From Planctomycetaceae bacterium (GTDB lineage: Bacteria; Planctomycetota; Planctomycetia; Pirellulales; Pirellulaceae), in NCBI GenBank assembly GCA_020638975.1, contig JACKHN010000012.1:246872-310871 (forward strand): a DNA stretch of 64,000 bases, given 5' to 3'. Below, in pieces: positions 7,502-16,270 of this stretch. Under the pieces are notes generated by a model. It searched no databases. It was not told the origin of the DNA and worked only from the letters and a program-made list of their open reading frames with translations. A program made the translations under genes and the position numbers. Positions within the stretch are counted from its first letter, which is position 1. Each line of letters begins with the position of its first letter.

Positions 7502-9139
7502 ATGAGCGAGTTTCTCTTTCAATACTATCCGGTCCACCCGACGACTTGGGTTTACCTTTCGTCGCTTTTGATGATTGGTGTGTATTTCAAATTCAGCCGA
7601 TTCTGGAGTGTTCGCAACGTCGATCTCGTGTTGTTGATCTTACTGGCTCCCGGCCTGCTCATGGTTCACTTCGGTGAACAACGAGCTTGGCTGGAGAAGT
7701 CTGCTGCCGAAGGAAACGCGATTGGTGAGCAACAAGCTCCGGCAGAGATAGACTTCACGGATGGAGGTGTGTCGGGATCGACGAACTCTTCGACTCGAAG
7801 CATCGAACCACAGCCGACTCCGATCGCAGTGACTGCTGAGTTGTCGGGGCGAGTCGAGGGTGCTTTGGCGGGCGATACGGCGATTGCGACTGACACCGAT
7901 CAAGAGAGCTTCTTGGGTGATGAAAAAGTTACAACTGCCGAGAACGACGCGGCGGCACAAGTGGCGGCGTCGTTGTCTGGCAAGTCAGTAATGCTTATTG
8001 GCTATGTCTGGCTATTCTGCGTGCTGGGAGTTTTCTTAGTGCGACTGCTGCTTGATCCGACGATGGTGCGGCGGCCCTTGCTGGAGCCCAATCTATCGAC
8101 GGGCGGCCTCGCGTTCATCGGATGTTCGCTGTTTGTTTTTTTGATGGCGAACGTCATCAACAGTCCGGGGACTGCCGTGGATATCGCTGGTGCGCGTAGC
8201 GCCGACCAATTGTTCTCCGGCGTTGCGGACGCAGGACTCGCGACCGATCTACAACGACACGGGCCAGGGAATGCGATCCTGCACTCGATACCCAGTTTCG
8301 TCACAACCCCTCTCTATTGGCAGGATGTCCAACCGTCGAACGCTCGGTACATTCGTACGGCCAAAACGATGGCGATCATGTCGCATCTTGCCATCGTCGT
8401 CGGCATTGTGGCGATAGGCTATCAGCATTTCAGCAGCATGAAGACCGGAATTGGTGTGGCAACCTTGTATTTGATGTTGCCTTATACCTCGATCATGACC
8501 GGCGAGGTTGATCATGTATTGCCCGCCGCGCTGCTCGTTTGGGCGGTCCTCACGTATCGGCGTCCGCTCATCGCGGGTTGCTTCATCGGGCTGTCGATCG
8601 GCGTGGCGTATTACCCGATCTTTCTGTTACCGCTCTGGCTAAGCTTTTATTGGCAGCGTGGTTTGATGCGTTTCATCTCGGGCGTTGTGATAACCGTCAC
8701 GGCATCGGTGCTGTCACTGCTGATGGTTTCCGATGGGCTCGCAGACTTCCTGTCACACGTTCAACGGATGTTTGGAATCTGGTGGCCAAAATCCGTCGAC
8801 CTGCTCGGCATCTGGGCGCTCGGGTGGGATCCTACGTATCGCTTTCCAATAATCGCTGCTTTTGTCGCCATTAGCGTTGGATATGCTCTGTGGCCTGCGC
8901 AAAAGAATCTAGGGACGTTGTTAAGTTGTTCTGCAGTCGTGCTGGTTGGTACTCAGTTCTGGCACGGCTATGGCGGTGGAACCTACATGGCGTGGTTCTT
9001 GCCGCTCACGTTGCTCACAATATTCCGACCGAACCTGGAAGATCGTGTTGCCCTCAGTGTGTTGGGAGAGAGCTGGTTTCGGCGTCGCACGCCTCAGCTT
9101 CGCCGCGTCGATCGTGCTGCTTTCACCGTGTTGCGTTAG
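7502..9139 (+). CDS. Multipass membrane protein, possibly GT-C-fold (GT87-like) glycosyltransferase
   Basis: A 545-residue protein with about 11 predicted membrane segments. Two lie near the N-terminus (about 17-32 and 41-59), followed by a ~100-residue soluble Ser/Thr/Ala-rich stretch, and the rest from about residue 160 onward. The region with MTGEVDHVLPAALLVWAVLT, then IAGCFIGLSIGVAYYPIFLL and LPLWLSFYW, resembles polyprenol-phosphate mannose-type GT87/DUF2029 enzymes. I see no definite catalytic motif, so this is only a suggestion. The ATG lies at 7502, about 240 bases from the divergent YbaK gene. The ~200 bases between hold no obvious gene. The soluble insert between membrane segments 2 and 3 looks unstructured and variable. 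Confidence 0.7.
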   Translation: MSEFLFQYYPVHPTTWVYLSSLLMIGVYFKFSRFWSVRNVDLVLLILLAPGLLMVHFGEQRAWLEKSAAEGNAIGEQQAPAEIDFTDGGVSGSTNSSTRSIEPQPTPIAVTAELSGRVEGALAGDTAIATDTDQESFLGDEKVTTAENDAAAQVAASLSGKSVMLIGYVWLFCVLGVFLVRLLLDPTMVRRPLLEPNLSTGGLAFIGCSLFVFLMANVINSPGTAVDIAGARSADQLFSGVADAGLATDLQRHGPGNAILHSIPSFVTTPLYWQDVQPSNARYIRTAKTMAIMSHLAIVVGIVAIGYQHFSSMKTGIGVATLYLMLPYTSIMTGEVDHVLPAALLVWAVLTYRRPLIAGCFIGLSIGVAYYPIFLLPLWLSFYWQRGLMRFISGVVITVTASVLSLLMVSDGLADFLSHVQRMFGIWWPKSVDLLGIWALGWDPTYRFPIIAAFVAISVGYALWPAQKNLGTLLSCSAVVLVGTQFWHGYGGGTYMAWFLPLTLLTIFRPNLEDRVALSVLGESWFRRRTPQLRRVDRAAFTVLR

Positions 9140-9327
9140 TTCGCTACAGCAATTGTAGTGAATTGCATCGCATTCCCTCTGCCAATTCGGCGTTCTGATC
9201 ACTGCTAACCATATTCGTACGTAGCAGTTCGGGCGACATTAGCGATCCCCAACGGCCTGCCATCGACTTCTGGCACGGCGAGTGCATAAGGACTCGTAGG
9301 GGGCGTTGTCGCGCAAGGAGCGGGCAA

Positions 9328-9726
9328 GTGAAAACGAGACGAATTCAACACCAAGATGGCAGGATGGAGATCATCCGGGTACTCAGTACAGAGGACTTGA
9401 TCGCCTGGTCTGATGATGATCCGCTGGCGTATGAGAAGAGCATCGTTTGGCTGGAAGACATTTCAAGACTTGGCTACGTGCGAGTTGTTCGAGTCTGTTG
9501 CGCCAAGAGTCGTCGCGGACCTCTTCTCCTGAGTAGCGGCGAGCGAGTCGTTGGATATGCGAAGTTGATGCCCGATGCACCGCGAGACACGATGACACAG
9601 CGGTTCGCGCGGCGGCTGTTCTATTTGAAGGACCGGGACCACACCGGCGAAAACGGAACGATACCGGCGACTGCGGTGGACCCTCGGTCCATTCTTCCCG
9701 GAGTCAGCGGGGAGGTGCCGGGATAA
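9328..9726 (+). CDS. Small hypothetical protein
   Basis: A 132-residue soluble protein with no family I can recognise. The GTG start is supported by AAGGAG at 9315-9320, seven bases upstream. It is Arg-rich in the centre (CCAKSRRGPLLLSSGERVV, QRFARRLFYLKDRD), with an acidic N-terminal segment (WSDDDPLAYEKS). There is no signal peptide or membrane segment. Its 3' end overlaps the convergent MazG-like gene by about 23 bases. The start is persuasive but the function is unknown. Confidence 0.6.
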   Translation: MKTRRIQHQDGRMEIIRVLSTEDLIAWSDDDPLAYEKSIVWLEDISRLGYVRVVRVCCAKSRRGPLLLSSGERVVGYAKLMPDAPRDTMTQRFARRLFYLKDRDHTGENGTIPATAVDPRSILPGVSGEVPG

Positions 9727-10102
9727 TGTCGCACTGCCCGCCGCTATCCTCGGGTCCATACCGTCCGCGATACAATTCGACCGGATATTTCTCCTCGTTC
9801 TTTCGCATTTTGGAACGCATGGCTTCAGTCAGATCGATCTCCAGCTCGTTCGCCAATGCCAACGCATAACAGACGACGTCGGCCAGTTCCTCGGTGACGG
9901 CGTGAAGTCGCTCGGCGTCGTGACGCAACGCGCGTGAGTTCTCGACCGTCAACCACTGGAAATGTTCCATCAGTTCGGCGGCTTCGATGCTCAATGCCAT
10001 GCTGAGATTTTTGGGGGCATGAAACTGCTGCCAATCGCGATCGTCGACGAAGCGTCGAACCATCGCGCGAAGTTGTCCAACGGTGGTAATGCGATCAGTC
10101 AC
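9704..10102 (-). CDS. MazG-like nucleotide pyrophosphohydrolase (dCTP pyrophosphatase type)
   Basis: A 132-residue all-alpha NTP pyrophosphohydrolase. It carries the diagnostic metal-binding helices SIEAAELMEHFQW (ExxE type) and EELADVVCYALALANELEID (ExxD type), and the family-typical end MRKNEEKYPVE. The N-terminal RDWQQFHAPKNLSMAL is the usual entry to the fold. Members split non-canonical or excess dNTPs to dNMP and pyrophosphate in the cytoplasm. Length equals that of the family. The C-terminal ~15 residues lie in the overlap with the convergent hypothetical gene. Confidence 0.92.
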   Translation of the reverse strand: MTDRITTVGQLRAMVRRFVDDRDWQQFHAPKNLSMALSIEAAELMEHFQWLTVENSRALRHDAERLHAVTEELADVVCYALALANELEIDLTEAMRSKMRKNEEKYPVELYRGRYGPEDSGGQCDIIPAPPR

Positions 10103-10319
10103 GGCGACCTCTGTTCAGATTATGCTTGCGAGGACAGATAGACGGGATTGCAGTCTAGCCGCATTAGATATCGGCAGCTAGCGCCGGTTATGCCACTTGT
10201 TCGGATCGCATTGAGTGCTGCGACACAATTCGCCACCGCTCTTCGAATTCGCGAGCTATACTTTGAATGGATTGGAATTCTTACAGTTGAATTCTTACAC
10301 ACACAATGGGGGCAGAACC

Positions 10320-10559
10320 ATGATTGTGTATGAAGACAGGAATCGAATTGGGCATGATGCCGCACAGGACGCTTTCGATGAACTTGTGTCGGTTGCTGCG
10401 CCGGCATCGGCGATTGAACGGGCGTCGTATCTTTATGGCATGCAAACGTTTTGTCGGCAGCAGCTGAAACGTGAGCTGACGTCGGCGATGGACGCGCTCG
10501 AGAGTAGCGGATTCACCGACGAAGAACACGCCATTAGTAAACTCGTGCCACAATCGTGA
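10320..10559 (+). CDS. Small hypothetical protein
   Basis: A 79-residue protein, unrecognised. It starts at ATG 10320 with a purine stretch (GGGGG at 10308-10312) about 7 bases upstream. It is probably helical (AAQDAFDELVSVAAPASAIE, RQQLKRELTSAMDALESSGF). The open frame extends upstream to 10215, but the ribosome-binding site favours the shorter form. A short direct repeat, GAATTCTTACA, occurs twice just upstream (about 10275-10299) and might be part of the promoter or leader. Confidence 0.5.
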   Translation: MIVYEDRNRIGHDAAQDAFDELVSVAAPASAIERASYLYGMQTFCRQQLKRELTSAMDALESSGFTDEEHAISKLVPQS

Positions 10560-10627
10560 TCGCGTCACCAAGTTGATTCACGATTGCACCTATCCACTTC
10601 ACCCGCCGGCACCATGACGAATGCTGG

Positions 10628-12025
10628 GTGGATCGTTATGATGAGTTGATGCAAATCGACCATCAAATCTCCGCTTCAGCTCTGTTGCCAGCAACGCAGC
10701 GCGTTTTTCAGATCGCGGCAGAAAAGACCGCGACGCTCGACCGTACCTGGGATACCAAGCTGGGTACGCCCGTCTTTACGGTTGAAGGAAAGTACTCGTC
10801 GCGCGGCTGGACCGAGTGGACGCAAGGTTTTCAATATGGTTGCTTGATCCTGACAGGTGATGCTGTCGGTGACCAGCGTTTAGTTGACCTAGGTCGGAAG
10901 CGGACCATCGAGCGAATGCTGCCGCACGTGACGCATATCGGCGTCCACGATCATGGTTTCAATAATCTATCGACCTACGGCAATCTCTTGCGTCTGATGA
11001 ACGAGGGGCGGATCGAGGAAGACGCTTGGCAGCGAACCGTCTATGAAAATGCGATCGCAGCATCTGGAGCTGTTCAAGCAGCACGCTGGTCGCCGACCAG
11101 TTGCGGTCTCGGTTACATCTATTCGTTCAACGGCCCGCATTCGCTGTTCGTCGACACCATGCGAACGACGCGCATCTTAGGAGTGGCCCATCAACTCGGG
11201 CACACTCTTATGGGCGAGAACGACACCAAAATTAATCTGCTCGCACGATCGATCCAGCATGGTCTTGCAACGTCGAAGTACATCGTCTTTCATGGCGACT
11301 CCGCCCACACTTACGACGTACGGGGACGCACGGCTCACGAGGGGATGTTTAATCGAAACGACGGCAACTTCCGAGCACGCTCGACGCAGCAAGGCTATTC
11401 GCCGTTCTCGACTTGGACTCGTGGCTTGTCCTGGGCGATTTTAGGGTATGCCGAAGAACTTGAGTTCTTCAAGACGTTGTCGGCGTCTGATTTCAAACAG
11501 GCGGTTGGACTGACAAAACGCGAAGTCCTTGAGGAGTATCAGCGCTGTGCCATCGACACGTGCGATCACTATATCGATGACGTCTCGGCGCAGGATGGCA
11601 TCACGTATTGGGACGACAGTGCCCCGACTTTACATCGACTTGGAGATTGGCGTTCAAAGCCGGCGGACCCGTTCAACGACTTCGAGCCCGTCGATGCATC
11701 TGCTTCGGCGATTACCGCACAAGGCCTGATCCGACTCGGCAGTTACCTTGGACCCCGGTTGGGCAAGCGTTATCTACAAGCGGGGCTCTCTGTAGCGAGG
11801 ACGCTCTTCGACGAACCCTACCTGTCAACCAAGAAGTCTCATCAGGGCCTGTTGCTTCAGAGCATCTATCACTGGCCGAATCGTTGGGATCATATTCCCA
11901 AGGGCCAGAAGATTGCCTGCGGCGAGGCGTCGATGTGGGGCGATTATCATTTGTTGGAGTTGGCGCTGTTGATCAAACGGATGGCCGAATCGGCAGCTTA
12001 CCCAACCTTCTTCATATCTCACTGA
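10628..12025 (+). CDS. Glycoside hydrolase family 88-like (unsaturated glucuronyl hydrolase type)
   Basis: A 465-residue protein with the (alpha/alpha)6-barrel signatures of GH88. HVTHIGVHDHGFNN carries the first catalytic-type Asp. RSTQQGYSPFSTWTRGLSWA matches the Trp-x-Arg-Gly-x-x-Trp motif. YWDDSAPTLHRLGDWRS is the substrate-region loop. PVDASASAITAQGLIRL and ACGEASMWGDYHLLELAL are conserved C-terminal motifs. GH88 enzymes release delta-4,5-unsaturated uronic acid from oligosaccharides made by polysaccharide lyases. No signal peptide is visible, so a cytoplasmic location is likely. The start is a GTG (10628), and the next in-frame start is ATG 10649; no good Shine-Dalgarno motif decides between them. 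No lyase is adjacent. Confidence 0.85.
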   Translation: MDRYDELMQIDHQISASALLPATQRVFQIAAEKTATLDRTWDTKLGTPVFTVEGKYSSRGWTEWTQGFQYGCLILTGDAVGDQRLVDLGRKRTIERMLPHVTHIGVHDHGFNNLSTYGNLLRLMNEGRIEEDAWQRTVYENAIAASGAVQAARWSPTSCGLGYIYSFNGPHSLFVDTMRTTRILGVAHQLGHTLMGENDTKINLLARSIQHGLATSKYIVFHGDSAHTYDVRGRTAHEGMFNRNDGNFRARSTQQGYSPFSTWTRGLSWAILGYAEELEFFKTLSASDFKQAVGLTKREVLEEYQRCAIDTCDHYIDDVSAQDGITYWDDSAPTLHRLGDWRSKPADPFNDFEPVDASASAITAQGLIRLGSYLGPRLGKRYLQAGLSVARTLFDEPYLSTKKSHQGLLLQSIYHWPNRWDHIPKGQKIACGEASMWGDYHLLELALLIKRMAESAAYPTFFISH

Positions 12026-12064
12026 TGCCCGAACCGTAGTTAGTGGTATCGTTTGGCGCTCCAA

Positions 12065-12310
12065 TCACAACCTGAAACGTAAGCAAGAACAGAATGCATT
12101 GCCTCGCATACGCTCTTTTGCGGTTGCGACGAGGCTTGAGGTCGCCGGGTCTTCGGACAGATTGTAGATTCCGGTTTCTGTGACAACCGTTGGGTTCTTA
12201 TCGCCGAAAAGCTTCCATGCAGCAACACTGCGTCTTCTGATCAACGGTCCCTTCGACAGGTCGAGTGCTGTCCGTGACTTCGTTGTAGAACGTGCCAGTA
12301 AAGACGACAC
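12065..12310 (-). pseudogene. Possible sulfatase C-terminal remnant (very tentative)
   Basis: On the complement a short frame contains WKLFGDKNPTVVTETGIYNL followed by SEDPATSS. This resembles the W-K-L...LYNLxxDPxE tail seen at the C-terminus of many sulfatases. There is no active-site region nearby and flanking frames are broken. If real, it is a decayed fragment left by rearrangement near the transposase remnant. Chance resemblance cannot be excluded. Confidence 0.2.
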
Positions 12311-12340
12311 TTCTCGCTAATCGCCACCCTGTTTGTGGCG

Positions 12341-13354
12341 TTAGGAGGCGAGTGCAGGGTTGTCTTCCTTGCGTTTCATCCAGTTTGCAAACTGGAGTAG
12401 GAGGTGACGAACGATGGTACGCCGCCGACGCCATTTGTAACGTACTTTCTCCAGGTAGCGAAGCACTCGATTGCAACTCTCGACGTGATTGTTCGTGCGG
12501 ACTTGGCTGCGGTTCTTTGAAAAATGGTTGAGGTAGCTGAGCAACTTCTCCAGGCTGTCTTTGCTCAGAACGGCAAGTGCTTTACAGAGATGTTCGTTGT
12601 TCAAGTACGACTTGTCGTGTCGCATGCGTCGCCAGATCTTCCAGGCTTTGATCTTTCGAGCGGCGGATGGAAAACAGTTCATGCAGGTCGTCTACGAACG
12701 ATCGAAGGACTCCCAGCATGGGCGAAAGACTCAGCAGTTCGTCGAGTACAGAACGGTCGTCTTTCGTAATGTTCTACTTCTTGATAACCATTAGATGACG
12801 ACGACGGAAGAGACGATCGGCTTGTTCGTGTTGCTCTTTGAGTTTCTTGACGCGCGCTCGCATGCGTTTGCTGGGACGACCTCGTCCTGACTTGACTCGC
12901 GTTGGCTTGATCGCTCGCCGGACTTCACGAACGGCATCGAGTACGTGATCGTTGATGTCCGAGATCGCATGGAACACACAAAGCTGATGTTTGGCTTGCG
13001 GCCAAACTTCGGCGATCGTCTTGGGCTACGACGGTGGTCGCGTTGAGCTTATCGACCAAGATGCGATCGATGACGGCTCGTCACACTTTGTTGTCGTACT
13101 TGGCTTTGGGTTCGATATCGCTTGGGTCAGTTCGGAACGACTTGCAACACGGACATTTCGAGGCGTACTCGCCGTGATAAAACTCCCACCAGAGTTCCTA
13201 TTGAAAAGCGATCGACCGCACGCGTCGCATCCGAATCCGTTTACGTCGCCCCAGTTTCCCGCAAGTCGGGCAAGGTGTCTTTCTCGGGTGACACGAATCG
13301 ATTATCGTTTGGGTGGGTGTTTTTGTAGGAGTAAGTCAGAAATAACTTCGGCAT
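12341..13354 (-). pseudogene. Degenerate transposase with multiple frameshifts
   Basis: Read on the complement and switching frame several times, this region gives pieces of one transposase. A start MPKLFLTYSYKNTHPNDN lies at 13354. A zinc-ribbon-like piece (PCPTCGKLGRRKRIRMRRVR) ends at a stop codon. Next come FHAISDINDHVLDAVREVRR and an Arg/Lys-rich stretch (RGRPSKRMRARVKKLKEQHE). NITKDDRSVLDELLSLSPML is in another frame. The last piece, 12341-12682, contains NNHVESCNRVLRYLEKVRYK and RRRRTIVRHLLLQFANW, with a Glu that could be the last DDE residue. At least three frame changes and an in-frame stop make it inactive. The family is perhaps ISL3-like, which is uncertain. No terminal inverted repeats or target duplication were recognised. 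Confidence 0.7.
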
Positions 13355-13363
13355 TTCAAGAGT

Positions 13364-13413
13364 AGGGTCCGCTGTGCGGACCAGGAATCCCCGAGGTCCG
13401 CACAGCGGACCCT
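13364..13413. repeat. REP-like nested palindrome
   Basis: A perfect 19-bp inverted repeat (13364-13382 and 13395-13413) is separated by 12 bases. Each arm is itself a small hairpin, with GGTCCGC pairing with GCGGACC around a TGT or ACA centre. The element sits just upstream of the transposase remnant start, in intergenic DNA. There is no T-tract, so it is not a standard terminator. The nested symmetry is like that of REP/BIME elements. Confidence 0.8.
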
Positions 13414-13689
13414 CCGCAAAAGAAGAAGTTATTGTTGAGCCGGTCCTAAACATCCATGCCTGATTCCTTTGTTTCGAGTCTTCAGAAAACCCAAATAAAG
13501 GCAATCAGGCATTTTCGTGTCTAGACCAATCTCAAAGCGGTGGCGATTAGCGAAGAGTGTCTAATTTTCACCGATGATAAGATTGGTGCAGATTAGCGAG
13601 GATTAGCGTTCCACCCCCTTTTCAAAAAATGCAACTTGCCCGCGGAATTCGCCGCAGACAAAAGTGTTGAGTCTTGTAGGAGAAGAGTC

Positions 13690-14679
13690 ATGAATCGACG
13701 AACGGCACGAGGTTTCACGCTTGTCGAGTTGCTGGTTGTGATTGCGATCATTGGAATTCTCGTCGCCTTGCTGCTGCCCGCCGTTCAAGCGGCGCGCGAA
13801 GCGGCTCGGCGGGCACAGTGTACGAACAACCTTGTTCAACTTGCCATCGCCATTCACAACTACGAGGCGGCAAATCGGGTCTATCCACCAGGGACAATCG
13901 AACCTAAAGGGCCGATTCGAAACGTGGCACAGGGTTACCATCACGGCTGGATCGAACAGTTGCTCCCTTATTTGGAACGCAGCGTTGCTTACGATCATAT
14001 CGATCGCTCGGTCGGCGTTTACGATCCGAAGAACGCACCCGTTCGAGACTTGAATATCAGTGGATTGCTCTGTCCGTCGTCTTGGTCTTCCAGTGCCGGC
14101 TACAGCAGCTATGCGGCCGTGCATCATGACGTCGAGGCACCAATTGATGTCGACAATCATGGAGTGTTATTTCTGAACAGTGCCGTGCGCTACATCGACG
14201 TCAGCGATGGTGCGTCGCAAACGTTGTATATGGGTGAGAAGTTGATTCTCGCGGGTGACTTGGGATGGATGTCGGGAACCAACGCCATCCTGCGTAATAC
14301 CGGTACACCGATCAATGCCGTTCACGCCGTGCGACGAAACGTGGGGGGCATGCTCGGAGCGCCGAGTTCTCTGGTAGGCAACAATTTTTACGGTGCCGAA
14401 GGAATCGATTCCTTCGAGACGCTGGAAGCCAACCCTCCGGACGACGAACCAGCGGCTGAGTCTGACACGCCGGAATTGGATTCCGCGGGGCCGACCATTG
14501 TGGATGGTCGTCCGACCGTTCCGACGGCCGTAGGCGGATTCTCCAGCGACCACCCGGGCGGTGCCAACTTTGCGTTGGGAGATGGCAGCGTCCGTTACAT
14601 CACGGGAACGATTGACATGCAAGTCTATCAACAACTCGGCCATCGTGCGGATGGACAACTGCTCGACGAAGCGTATTGA
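13690..14679 (+). CDS. DUF1559 protein with prepilin-type N-terminus (first of tandem pair)
   Basis: A 329-residue protein. The N-terminus is a type IV pilin-like leader and helix (RRTARGFTLVELLVVIAIIG, cleavage between Gly and Phe, Glu at position +5), then ALLLPAVQAAREAARRAQCT, the planctomycete DUF1559 entry. Conserved middle motifs include NLVQLAIAIHNYE, YPPGTIEPKGPI and GYHHGWIEQLLPYLE. Near the C-terminus HPGGANFALGDGSVRYI is an H-X9-DG motif. It is probably processed by a prepilin peptidase and held in the cytoplasmic membrane; the precise role of this very expanded family is unknown. AGGAG at 13678-13682 lies 7 bases before the ATG. The second copy starts 28 bases after this stop, which suggests an operon. 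Confidence 0.93.
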   Translation: MNRRTARGFTLVELLVVIAIIGILVALLLPAVQAAREAARRAQCTNNLVQLAIAIHNYEAANRVYPPGTIEPKGPIRNVAQGYHHGWIEQLLPYLERSVAYDHIDRSVGVYDPKNAPVRDLNISGLLCPSSWSSSAGYSSYAAVHHDVEAPIDVDNHGVLFLNSAVRYIDVSDGASQTLYMGEKLILAGDLGWMSGTNAILRNTGTPINAVHAVRRNVGGMLGAPSSLVGNNFYGAEGIDSFETLEANPPDDEPAAESDTPELDSAGPTIVDGRPTVPTAVGGFSSDHPGGANFALGDGSVRYITGTIDMQVYQQLGHRADGQLLDEAY

Positions 14680-14707
14680 AGCTCGACGCCGCTTAGGAAT
14701 CCGTGTC

Positions 14708-15835
14708 ATGCCTCGACAGACTCGACCACAACGTGGCTATACCTTCGCCGAAATCCTGGTGGTGATCGCCATCATTGGGATCTTGGTGGCGCTGCTGCTG
14801 CCCGCTGTTCAGGCCGCTCGCGAAGCGGCGCGGCGAATGAATTGCGCCAAGAACCTGGAACAGCTGATCATCGCCGTCCACAACTACGAGATGCTGCATC
14901 AGGTCTATCCGCCCGGCACCGTCAATGCCACCGGGCCGATCCAGTCGCTGCCGCAAGGCTACCACCACAATTGGCTCATTCAATTGCTGCCCTACCTGGA
15001 ACAGAAGAACGCCTACGCACATGTCGATGATTTGGTGGGAGTCTATCACGCCAACAACATGCCCGTCCGGCGGCTTGATATCGAGATCTTCACCTGTCCT
15101 TCGTCACCGCGGGCGCGACTCGCCTACAGCGACTATGCCGGAGTCCACAACGATATCGAAGCGCCGATTGATGTGACGAATAATGGTGTGTTCTTTTTAA
15201 ACAGTCGTGTCAGCTATTTCGACCTGAAGGACGGCAGTTCTCATATGCTGTTCATCGGCGAGAAAGAGACCTATTCCGGAGATCTTGGCTGGATGTCTGG
15301 AACTCGATCGACATTGCGAAACACAGGTATTCGCATCAACTCGGCTCGCAGCGGCAATTGGCGCGTTCGGCGATATTGGCCGCGTCCCGCGGGTTATCCG
15401 CCTGGAGTCGAATCGGACGAACATTCGACCGAAGAGATGCCGGACGACAGCGATTTACTAGATACTTTGTTCGGCGACGAACCTTCTCGACGAACAAACC
15501 TTTATAAGTGGATGCCTGTCGTCGAGAGTGCCTGGAGGAATGACGAAGGCGAGGGGGATGCGGGCGGGATGTATAGTTCGATGGACTCCATGGTCGGCGG
15601 GATCGCAGTTACGGAGTACGAGGCCGCGCAAGAAGCTGCATTGGAATCCACGCTGGCGACGATCCGATCCAACCCGGCACACGCCGTTGGTGGATTCGGA
15701 AGCTCGCACCCGGGTGGATCTCAGTTCGCCGTCGGAGATGGCAGCGTGAGGTTCTGTTCGGAGACAATCGATCCGACCGTGTTCCTCCAGCTAGGCCATC
15801 GCGCCGACGGACGATTGAACGAGTACGATTGGTAA
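14708..15835 (+). CDS. DUF1559 protein with prepilin-type N-terminus (second of tandem pair)
   Basis: A 375-residue paralogue of the preceding gene. It has a prepilin leader (PRQTRPQRGYTFAEILVVIA), the ALLLPAVQAAREAARRMNCA segment, YPPGTVNATGPIQSLPQGYH, LIQLLPYLEQKNAY, SDYAGVHNDIEAPIDVTNNG and the C-terminal H-X9-DG motif (HPGGSQFAVGDGSVRF). Compared with its neighbour it has an extra ~50-residue acidic/Met-rich insert (about residues 235-320, for example EGEGDAGGMYSSMDSMVGGI). The ATG at 14708 has AGGA about 9 bases upstream. The stop lies 25 bases from the convergent stop of the giant gene. Family members are exported or membrane-anchored pseudopilin-like proteins of unknown role. The pair clearly arose by duplication. 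Confidence 0.92.
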   Translation: MPRQTRPQRGYTFAEILVVIAIIGILVALLLPAVQAAREAARRMNCAKNLEQLIIAVHNYEMLHQVYPPGTVNATGPIQSLPQGYHHNWLIQLLPYLEQKNAYAHVDDLVGVYHANNMPVRRLDIEIFTCPSSPRARLAYSDYAGVHNDIEAPIDVTNNGVFFLNSRVSYFDLKDGSSHMLFIGEKETYSGDLGWMSGTRSTLRNTGIRINSARSGNWRVRRYWPRPAGYPPGVESDEHSTEEMPDDSDLLDTLFGDEPSRRTNLYKWMPVVESAWRNDEGEGDAGGMYSSMDSMVGGIAVTEYEAAQEAALESTLATIRSNPAHAVGGFGSSHPGGSQFAVGDGSVRFCSETIDPTVFLQLGHRADGRLNEYDW

Positions 15836-15860
15836 GCATTCGCTGTAGTGACTGGTCACG

Positions 15861-16270
15861 TTACGCGTCCCAATCGCCAAAGATGTCATCAATCGCTTCC
15901 TCTAAGTCATTCGACTCGGCATCGTCCTTGGAAACATGCTGGTCAAGTGCAATGTCCGTGATCGCTTCATCAATATCGGCTGCGATAAACTCCGAAGCCG
16001 TCTTGGGCAGATCAATTGTATCTGGCAACCGGCGGTGCAACTTCGCTGGCTGATCAAGCAACGATGCAACTCGATCGGTGGCACCGGTCAGCCAGTTGCT
16101 AACTCGCTGGAAGGCCGTCGACTTGACCGCGATGGCTTCTTGAACAGCGGCCACCGGAGTCGGAGCGATGTCCTCAGCAGTGACTACTACTGCCAACGCA
16201 ATCGCCTTGGCCGCGTGCAGTGACTGGCTGGTCGGCGAGGCAGAGTCCGGAGCAACAAACGCGAACGTCG
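15861..16270 (-). other. Acidic C-terminal tail of the giant protein
   Basis: The last ~135 residues after the dockerin are Ala/Val-rich. They then end in a conspicuously acidic helix-like segment (FIAADIDEAITDIALDQHVS followed by DDAESNDLEEAIDDIFGDWD). Similar acidic Asp/Glu-Ile/Leu-rich ends occur in other large exported planctomycete proteins, as far as I recall. A sorting or export role is possible but unproven. Confidence 0.4.

Noticed and set aside
10275..10299. Short direct repeat GAATTCTTACA as an operator
   Set aside because: Only two short copies; there is no nearby regulator or promoter pattern to support a regulatory site.
12991..13365. Plus-strand open frame of 124 codons
   Set aside because: Antisense to the transposase remnant, whose pieces are recognisable on the minus strand.
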